In this document: positions 33,052 through 40,600 of the stretch, one piece after another
Layout: each line of letters opens with the position of its first letter
Position numbering within the stretch: the first letter of the stretch is position 1
Assembly (NCBI GenBank): GCA_964486455.1
Contig: CAZAMP010000020.1
Location: forward strand, 1 to 64,000
Direction: 5' to 3'
Length of the DNA stretch: 64,000 nucleotides
DNA from: CAZAMP01 sp964486455
GTDB taxonomy: Bacteria; Eisenbacteria; RBG-16-71-46; CAZAMP01
Made by a program: the position numbers and the translations under genes
Notes under the pieces: model-generated
The model's input: the letters and a program-made list of their open reading frames with translations, nothing else
Databases searched by the model: none
Told to the model about the DNA's origin: nothing

Positions 33052-35649
33052 ATGCCCGACGTCACGTTTCGCTTGAATGGCGACGAGGTCACCGTCCGCT
33101 ACGAAGACGGAATGCATCTGCTCGAGCTACTTCGCGAGGAATGCGGCATCACATCGCCCAAAGACGGCTGTGCGCCTCAGGGATCGTGCGGTTGCTGCAC
33201 CGTTCTGCTCGACGGAAAGCCCATTCTCGCTTGTCTTCAGAAGCCGGAGAACGTCGCGGGCCGCGATCTGGTGACGCTGGAAGGCCTGCCGGAGAGCGAG
33301 CGGCGATTGCTCGCCGAGTCGTTCGTTCGCGAGGGGGCGGTGCAGTGCGGCTACTGCACCCCGGGGATCCTCATCCGCACCAAGTCGCTCATCGATCGCG
33401 GTCGGACACACGATCGCGACGCCGTGACGAAAGCGCTGTCGGGGCATCTCTGTCGATGCACGGGCTACAGGAGAATCGTGCAGGCGATCGAGGCGGCCGG
33501 TGAGGCGGCTCGGTCGGGCGCGGGGGGAAACCGCGACACCGGCGGGCACGGCGTCGGCGACTCCGCTCCCCGCTATCGGGGTATCGAAACCGCACTCGGC
33601 GAGAGCGACTTCGTTGCGGACATGACGGTCGAGAGGATGATGCACGGAGCCATCGTGCTGAGCGATCATGCCCGTGCTCGGATCCGAAGCATCGATCCTT
33701 CTCCCGCGGAAGCCATGCCCGGCGTGTCGCGAGTCTTCACTGCGGCGGACGTGACCGGGGAACGCTCGGTGGGTCTCGTCGTCACCGACTGGCCCGTCTT
33801 CGTCGCCGTGGGTGAAGAGACACGGTGCGTCGGCGACATGCTCGCGCTCGTGGTCGCCGACACGATGTTCAACGCGCGCCGCGCGGCGGCATCCGTGATC
33901 GTGGACTATGAGCCGCTGCCGTCCGTAACTGATCCCGAAGCGGCGTTGGCGACCGGAGCGCCCGAAATCCATCCCGGAGGAAACCTGCTCGAGGTCTGCG
34001 GCTTCGTTCGCGGCGACGTCGACGCGGCGCTCGCCGGCGCCGCGCATGTCGTGTCGCAGCGCTTCGAGACCCAGCGGATCGAGCATGCTTACCTCGAGCC
34101 CGAGGCGTGTCTTGCGGTCCCGGACGCCGGCCGGCTCCACATCTATACGCAAGGCCAGGGGGTCCATGACGATCAGCGACAAATCGCCCGTGTGCTCGGC
34201 GTTCAGCCCGAGGCAATCACCGTGGAGCTGGTGCCGAACGGCGGCGCGTTCGGCGGCAAGGAAGACCTATCCATTCAGGCGCAGACGGCGCTCGCCGCCC
34301 ATGCGCTCGGAGTGCCCGTACGCACGATTCTCACCCGCGAACAATCGATACGTCTTCATCCCAAACGCCATCCGATCCGCCTCGACTACACCGCGGGGGT
34401 CGATGCCGACGGGAAGCTCGTGGCCGTTCGCGCGCGGATTGTCGGCGACACCGGCGCCTATGCTTCGGTAGGCGCCAAGGTCCTCGAGCGCGCGGCGGGA
34501 CACTCATGCGGTCCGTATCGGGCTCCCAATGTGGACGTCGAGGCCAAGACCGTCTACACGAACAACCCGCCGTCGGGCGCGATGCGGGGATTCGGTGCGA
34601 ACCAGGCGGCGTTCGGGATCGAGGGCGTCATGGACATGCTGGCCGAGAAGGCGGAGCTTGACGGCTACGAGATCCGGGATCGGAACATACTGGCTCCGGG
34701 AGACCGATTCGCGACGGGCCAGATCATGGGGCAAAGCTGTCGCGGGATCAGGCGGTCGCTCGAGGCGGTCAAGGACGCCTATCGGAGCGAGCGATACGCG
34801 GGTATTGCGTGCGGCATCAAGAACACCGGGATCGGAAACGGTCTCGACGATTCCGGCCGGGTGCTCCTGCGTGTTGGCGACGACGGCTCTCTTACGATCC
34901 TCACCGGCTACACGGAGATGGGCCAGGGTCTCTTCACCGTGCTTCGACAGATCGTTTCGGAAGAAACCGGTCTCGATCCCGAGCGGATGGCGGTAAGGAC
35001 GGTGAGCGAGCTGTCGGTGCTTTGCGGAATGACGACCGCGTCGCGCGCCACGGCGTTGGGCGGGAAGGCGGCACAGGTAGCCGCGCGCAAGCTCGCGTCG
35101 GATCTCGCGGGCGGGGATCCACGGGGCCTCGCCGGCAGGGAGTATCACGGCGAGTACGTGTGTGACTTCACCGTGAAGCCCGGTACTCAGGTCGAGAATC
35201 CCGTGACGCACCTTACCTTCGGCTACGCTACCCAGGTTGTGATCCTCGATGACGCCGGACGGTTGTCGAGGGTGGTCGCGGCGCACGACGTCGGGCGGGC
35301 GATCAACCCCACCCTCTGCTCCGGACAGATCGAAGGCGCGGTGCACATGGGACTCGGATACGCGCTCTCCGAAGATCTGCCCTGCACGGGCGGCATGCCG
35401 GATTCACTTCTGCTTCGCGATCTCGGAATCCTCAAGGCCAAGGACACGCCCGAGATCGACGTCATTCTCATCGAGGAGCCGGACGAGTACGGCGGATACG
35501 GCGTGAAGGGGGTCGGGGAGATCGGTCTGGTGCCCACGGCCGGGGCCGTGGCGTCGGCGCTCCATGCCTTCGACGGGAAGAGACGATTCCGTTTGCCGAT
35601 GACGGACGCGCCGGCGGCCGCCCCGAGCGTTCCGCGCGTTCGGAAGTGA
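33052..35649 (+). CDS. xdh: One-chain molybdenum hydroxylase, Se-dependent xanthine dehydrogenase type
   Basis: An 865-residue cytoplasmic enzyme that hydroxylates purines such as xanthine or hypoxanthine. GGGAG stands 5 bases before the ATG. Residues 1-150 hold two 2Fe-2S clusters: Cys40, Cys46, Cys48/49 and Cys61 (CAPQGSCGCC spacing), then Cys99, Cys102, Cys134 and Cys136. The rest is the molybdopterin-binding part, with NGGAFGGKEDLSIQ, PSGAMRGFGANQ, TGYTEMGQG and YGVKGVGEIGLVPTAGA. The iron-sulfur and molybdenum parts on one chain without a FAD domain, the C-x5-C-G-C-C spacing and the GEIG end match the selenium-dependent XDH family. Selenium there is a labile cofactor, not selenocysteine. 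ssnA, ygeY and ygeW homologues of the same metabolic set lie 12-20 kb away. Confidence 0.88.
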   Translation: MPDVTFRLNGDEVTVRYEDGMHLLELLREECGITSPKDGCAPQGSCGCCTVLLDGKPILACLQKPENVAGRDLVTLEGLPESERRLLAESFVREGAVQCGYCTPGILIRTKSLIDRGRTHDRDAVTKALSGHLCRCTGYRRIVQAIEAAGEAARSGAGGNRDTGGHGVGDSAPRYRGIETALGESDFVADMTVERMMHGAIVLSDHARARIRSIDPSPAEAMPGVSRVFTAADVTGERSVGLVVTDWPVFVAVGEETRCVGDMLALVVADTMFNARRAAASVIVDYEPLPSVTDPEAALATGAPEIHPGGNLLEVCGFVRGDVDAALAGAAHVVSQRFETQRIEHAYLEPEACLAVPDAGRLHIYTQGQGVHDDQRQIARVLGVQPEAITVELVPNGGAFGGKEDLSIQAQTALAAHALGVPVRTILTREQSIRLHPKRHPIRLDYTAGVDADGKLVAVRARIVGDTGAYASVGAKVLERAAGHSCGPYRAPNVDVEAKTVYTNNPPSGAMRGFGANQAAFGIEGVMDMLAEKAELDGYEIRDRNILAPGDRFATGQIMGQSCRGIRRSLEAVKDAYRSERYAGIACGIKNTGIGNGLDDSGRVLLRVGDDGSLTILTGYTEMGQGLFTVLRQIVSEETGLDPERMAVRTVSELSVLCGMTTASRATALGGKAAQVAARKLASDLAGGDPRGLAGREYHGEYVCDFTVKPGTQVENPVTHLTFGYATQVVILDDAGRLSRVVAAHDVGRAINPTLCSGQIEGAVHMGLGYALSEDLPCTGGMPDSLLLRDLGILKAKDTPEIDVILIEEPDEYGGYGVKGVGEIGLVPTAGAVASALHAFDGKRRFRLPMTDAPAAAPSVPRVRK

Positions 35650-36002
35650 ACGCCGGTAGTCATCCGGGTCTCACGAGGCTCTCCAAAGCGGCTGATTCTA
35701 AGAGATCGAACCGATGCAACGTGTGCGCACCTGTGTTCGGATCCGAACACGTGATGCGACGCACTAAGCCTCACACGCGAGCTCGTCTTTCGCATGTTCG
35801 GCGTTTTTCTCGCCGCGAGGCTTCGCGACACGTCGCCGCGACCGAGAACCCGCAACGTGAGATGAGCGATCGTATTGTCGCGTACTCAGTACATTGGTAT
35901 ACTTCAATTAGATGACGGGTGCGGCCCACGACATGCGTCGGTTGCTCCAAGACACGAACTCCCAATTCCCGTGCGATGTGTGTTAGACGTGGAGGTGTTG
36001 TC
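35650..36002. other. Gap after xdh with a palindrome and a promoter
   Basis: No gene is seen in these 353 bases. An 18-base perfect palindrome GTGTTCGGATCCGAACAC is at 35733-35750, about 85 bases after the xdh stop, preceded by GTGCGCAC (35723-35730). The promoter of the dockerin-like gene is at 35875-35903. No intrinsic terminator with a T-run was found for xdh. Confidence 0.6.
35875..35903 (+). promoter_or_regulatory. Sigma-70-type promoter for the dockerin-like gene
   Basis: -35 TTGTCG (35875-35880), a 17-base spacer and -10 TATACT (35898-35903). The ATG is about 95 bases further on, so a leader of roughly that length is predicted. Confidence 0.6.
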
Positions 36003-36605
36003 ATGACTGCGCTCAGTCGTTTGATGTTGGTCTCCCTCGCAATCATCGTGGTCGGTGGATTCTCCTTTGCCGGCTCGCCTCCGGGATCCAGCACGCCGGA
36101 TTGTATTCGCCTGTCACCGGACGGAAACATGCTGCTTCCGGTCGTTGTGCGCGATCAGATGGGTGATCCGATTCCCTACACCGAAGTGCGCGTGGTCTTC
36201 GAAGCGGAATGCGACGCCGCTCTCTACTGGTGCCCGGAACAAGAACACCCCATCGTGCACGGCAGGACGAACGTTAACGGTGAGGTCACGTTCTCCATTC
36301 GCGCGGGAGGATGCTACGAGGGCGGATTGAACACTATTTCCATTCGGGCCGATCCGGCGGACATTTGGCTCGCGGTTTACGAAGAGGTCGGCTCTCCGGA
36401 CATGCATTCGGACGAACCACCTCGGCACGGTGACGGCGACGTGGATTTGAACGACTTCGTTGTCTTCTCATCGCGCTTCCTGACGACGGATACTTGCGCG
36501 GATCTGCACCATTCGGGATCCCCGTGGTGGACCTGTGACGAGGACGTCGACCTCGACGACTTCGTCGTGTTCATGGAGAAGTTCTTGACCGACTGCGCGC
36601 AGTAG
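36003..36605 (+). CDS. Secreted dockerin-like protein
   Basis: A 200-residue exported protein. GGAGGTG stands before the ATG at 36003, and a signal peptide (MLVSLAIIVVGGFSFAG) is clear. The middle is a small beta-rich domain (NMLLPVVVRDQMGDPIPYTEVRVVFEAE, TNVNGEVTFSIRAG), of the Big/CarboxypepD regulatory Ig type. The C-terminal 60 residues hold two dockerin-type calcium loops, GDGDVDLNDFVVFSSRF and DEDVDLDDFVVFMEKF, each a D-x-D-x-D-x3-D-like EF-hand half followed by a helix. In uncultured phyla such dockerin-like ends are common in secreted proteins and need not mean a cellulosome. No cohesin gene was recognised in the window. Confidence 0.75.
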   Translation: MTALSRLMLVSLAIIVVGGFSFAGSPPGSSTPDCIRLSPDGNMLLPVVVRDQMGDPIPYTEVRVVFEAECDAALYWCPEQEHPIVHGRTNVNGEVTFSIRAGGCYEGGLNTISIRADPADIWLAVYEEVGSPDMHSDEPPRHGDGDVDLNDFVVFSSRFLTTDTCADLHHSGSPWWTCDEDVDLDDFVVFMEKFLTDCAQ

Positions 36606-36635
36606 GCGAGAGAAGGGGGTGGGCGGCCGACGCGG

Positions 36636-37646
36636 TCAACCGTTCGCCAGGTGCTTTCGAATGCAGTCGATCGCCTGTTCCTCGGCGTCACGCGCGGCCC
36701 GGACCTGACTCGCGAAGGTCGTCAGCGATTCCGGTTCGGGCGATTCTTTCTTCAGGAAGAACACGAACGCGGGCTTGAGCTGCTCGACGACTCGCTCATA
36801 GTGAGTCGCCGCCTCCAGGAGTAGCTCGCTACCGTCCGCGATCGTCTTGAGATACTCCTTCGCATAGCATCGGGCCGAGACATAGTGCGACGTGTAGTAC
36901 GCGGAGAAGAATCCCACGGCGTCGTTGACCTTCTCGGCTTTGCCCCCCTGCGCGAGCAAGTTCCATTTCTCATAGACCGAAGCCCACTGCTCGAAGGCGG
37001 GTAGGCCGTCCTGATAGGTCGGACGCTCCGCCCATTCCTTCTGGTCGGCATGGGCGACCGCCGCCTCGAGCGACTTGCGGATCACCTCGTCGCGGGGACG
37101 ATCGTTGGTGTCTCCGGGCACCGCGACCGAGAGTATCTTGATTTCCCGTTGCCCCAGCTTGTCATAGGGAAGGGAAATAGCCTTCCCGGCGCTCGAGATG
37201 GCGCCGTACGTCTTCTTCTCGTCATCGTAGCCGACGATGAGGCCCCACTCGCAATCCGCCACGTCCCACACGACCGCAGGAGCGCCGCGATCGATGCCCG
37301 CGACGATCGCACCGTGCGCCTCCTCACGCCGCGTCGCCTCGTGCTCCTCCTCGTTCCACAGGCGGCTCACGTAGGTGCAGCCATAGCCGATCTGCTCGAC
37401 GGTTTCTGGGATGAGCGCCGACCAGTCGAAGACACTCATCGCGCTCGGGCACAACGTTTCGTTGACCCAGATCCTGAACGCGAAGCCGGACGTGCCCATC
37501 AACCACGTTCCGTTGACGGGCGCTCCCATGGTGTGAAGCGCCGTGGCCAGGCTCGAAATGTAGGAATGAACGAGGCCCGGCTCACCCCGCTGGGCGGCGC
37601 GGACATCGGAGAAGATGGAGATTTCCTTCAGCATATGGCCCGGCAT
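36636..37646 (-). CDS. Protein with BtrH/C39-like N-terminal domain
   Basis: A 336-residue soluble protein with no signal peptide. GAGG stands before the ATG at 37646, and a second ATG (37634) is also possible. Residues about 10-190 resemble the papain-like BtrH_N/C39 fold: SSLATALHTMGAPVNGTWLMGTSG, FRIWVNETLCPSAMS with a possible nucleophile Cys, then APAVVWDVADCEWGLIVGYD and YGAISSAG. The fit is loose, and a catalytic triad is not evident to me. The second half is helical (tetratricopeptide-like but irregular) with WAERPTYQDGLPAFEQWASVYEK. It follows the giant FN3 gene on the same strand with a 37-base gap. Its substrate and role are unknown. Confidence 0.55.
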   Translation of the reverse strand: MPGHMLKEISIFSDVRAAQRGEPGLVHSYISSLATALHTMGAPVNGTWLMGTSGFAFRIWVNETLCPSAMSVFDWSALIPETVEQIGYGCTYVSRLWNEEEHEATRREEAHGAIVAGIDRGAPAVVWDVADCEWGLIVGYDDEKKTYGAISSAGKAISLPYDKLGQREIKILSVAVPGDTNDRPRDEVIRKSLEAAVAHADQKEWAERPTYQDGLPAFEQWASVYEKWNLLAQGGKAEKVNDAVGFFSAYYTSHYVSARCYAKEYLKTIADGSELLLEAATHYERVVEQLKPAFVFFLKKESPEPESLTTFASQVRAARDAEEQAIDCIRKHLANG

Positions 37647-37683
37647 GGCATCCTCGTTTCTCCGGATCTCGATCCCGGATCGC

Positions 37684-40600
37684 CTATTTGAGCAGCGTTA
37701 ACCTTCGAGTGTCCGTGAAGCGGCCGGCGGTCAAGCGGGCGAAGTAGTTGCCTGACGCGAGCGGACGTCCCATCTCGTCCCGTCCATCCCAGCGGACGCG
37801 GTGAATCCCGGCGGGAAAACGTCCGTCGGCCAGTGTCTTCACGCGCCGGCCTATCGCGTCGTACAATTCGAGAACGACCCGCTCCCCGGCCGGCAGCCAG
37901 AATTCGAGAGTGGTCGATGGATTGAACGGGTTCGGCACGTTCTGCCCCAAGGCGAACGCGTCCGGGATCAGCGCCGTCCGAATCGCGACATCGCCCAGCC
38001 CGACCTCACGCCCGTCCGCCGTCAATTCCATCAGCGTGTAGAGATACTCCGTGTTGTCCTCGGCGCCGGTATCTTCGACCCGATAGTGGGGCTGACCGGT
38101 CGCGATCAACTGATCGTTGACGCGCTCCGAATGATCACCGAGCGCGAGGCGTCGATAGACGTTGTATCCCGTCGCCCCATGTTCGGTGAACGTCTGCCAC
38201 TCCACGACGACCCGATCCGCCAGATTGAAGGCGGTCAGGAACCTCAGAATGGCCGGAGTAGCCGTTCGGCAGTCCGAGCTGTCGCCGCGCGCGCCGCAGG
38301 CTAGCGCCGAGACCCACCACGCGAAGGTCGAGAGCCCCGTTCCCTCGAGGTCGACCGTGACCGTGGAGCCTTCCACCTCGAAGACGGTCGCCGATTCGCT
38401 CTCATAGCAGGTCGGCGCGACGCTCAAGACGTAGCCCTCGGCGTTCTCCACCGGCGTCCACGAGAACGTCGCCATAACCGGGACGGACTCGCCCGGCTCG
38501 GGCGAAATCGGAACCGGAACACCGACCTCGATGGCTTCGGTGGCCAATCCCGTGTCATCGTTCGAGGCGCCGGCGTCGCCGCACCCGTTCGTGGCCACGA
38601 TCCGATACGTATGAACGATGTCCTTCGCGGCCTCGAAGTCCTCGTAGACCGTCACGTTGCCGCCGACGATCGTGATGAGGGAGTCGTTGCGGATCACGTT
38701 GAAACCGGATTCGTTGTTGCTGTTGTCCGACCACGTCACGCGGACGCGCCCACAGAGCGTGTCGCTCGCGGCGCACGCCGATGCCGAGACGGGAGGCGTT
38801 TCGACGAACGCGCCGAAGTCCAGGTTGGACGTCGATGTTCCGCATGCGTTGTACGCGGTCACCCAGTAGACGTGTGTCCCGCCCGCCGTCGCGGTGGTGT
38901 CGTCGAACGTCGTGACGTTGGCCGGGGTCGTGACGATCGCCTCACCGTTTCGAACGACGACGAAGCCGCTCTCGTTCGAGCTGTTGTCGGTCCATGTTAC
39001 GCTCACGAAGCCGCAAAGCACGTCGGTGGCGTTGCACTCGGTGGCCGCCGCCGGCGATTCGTCCGCGTGGGATCCCCCGTCCGTGTTCGAGGGCTCCGCC
39101 TCCCCGCAATTGTTGATGGCGACGATGGAGTAGGCGTACACGATGTCGGGATCGGCGTCGAAATCGTCGAAGCGGATTACGTTGGCGGCGGTCGTCGCGA
39201 TAAAGACACCGTCGCGAAGCACCTTGAACGCTGTCTCGTTGTTGCTCCGATCCGTCCATGTTACCCGGATGAAGTCGCACCCCTCATCGGTGGCGCTGCA
39301 GTTGGCCGCCGAGATCGGAGTAATCGCGCGCAATCCCGTGTCCGTGTTCGAGGGATCCGAGTTCCCGCACGGGTGCATGGCGATGACCGCGTACTCGTGC
39401 GAGACGCCGGCCACGGTGCCCGTGTCATCGTAGTGGGTCGCGCTCTGTCCCGTCGTGTCGATGGGGGCTGAATCCCGCAGAATGATGAAGCCGGTCTCGA
39501 TGTTGCTTTCGTCCGTCCAGCTCACGCGAACGTAGTCGCACTGGTCGTCGCTCGCGGCGCACTGCGACGCGGGATTGGGAATGGGGATGATGCCGAAGTC
39601 TTCGTTCGAGCTGGCGGAGTTGCCGCACGCGCCCATGGCCACGACCGAATAGCGATACGAAACGTCAGCCGTGGCGGTGATGTCTTCGTAGTCGGTCGTT
39701 TCGGCGGCGGTGGTGTCGATCGGTGCGCGGTCGCGGTACACGATGAAGCCGGTCTCGTCGTCGCTGTTGTCCGTCCACACTACGCGGACCAGACTGCAGA
39801 CATCATCCGACGCGGCGCAGTCGGACGCGGCGGTCGGCACAGGGATCAGACCGACGTCTGAGTTGGAGGGGAGTCCGTCACCGCAGACATTGGCGGCGAC
39901 GATCGAGTACGCGTACGACGTGCCGGGCACCGCCGTGCTGTCGCTGTACTCCGTGACGTCCTCACCGACTTCTCCGGTGTCTTCACCGTTGCGCCGTATG
40001 GCGAAGCCGAGCTCGTTGGAGCTGTTGTCGTTCCACGTGACGTGCACGCGGCCGCACTCATCATCGCTCGCCATACAGCCCGATGCGGCCGTCGGTCGTT
40101 CTCCGATGCGTCTCCCCGCGTCGGCGTTCGACGGATCCGCGTCACCACAACTGTTCGTGGTCACGACCGTGTAGTTGTAGATTATCCCGTGCGCGCCCGT
40201 GGCGTCGTCGTATGTGACCACGTTTGCGTTCGTGGTGAAGATGCGCACACCGTCGCGGAGGATCTTGAACCCGTCCTCATCCAGGCTGTTGTCTTCCCAT
40301 GTGATGCGGGTGAAGCTGCACGAGTCCTCCGTGGCAATGCAGCTTGTAGCCGAGGGAGGGGAGGCGTCGATCGCGGTCCCACTACCTTCATTCGACGACG
40401 GGCTGGAGCCGCAGCTGTTTGTCGCGACGATGCGATACCGGTAGTCCGAGCCGGGCAAGGCGGTCGAATCGTCGTACTGCACGGTATTGGCCGGGGCGAC
40501 ACCGAGGGGATTGTCGTTGCGGCGGATCTCAAACGCCGTCTCGTTGTCGCTGTTGTCCGTCCAGGTGATTCTTACGAGGCTGCAGAGGTTCCCGCTGGCG

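Noticed and set aside
33052..35649. Selenocysteine (in-frame TGA with a SECIS) in the Se-dependent-type dehydrogenase
   Set aside because: The frame is open from start to stop. Selenium in this family is a labile cofactor, not selenocysteine.
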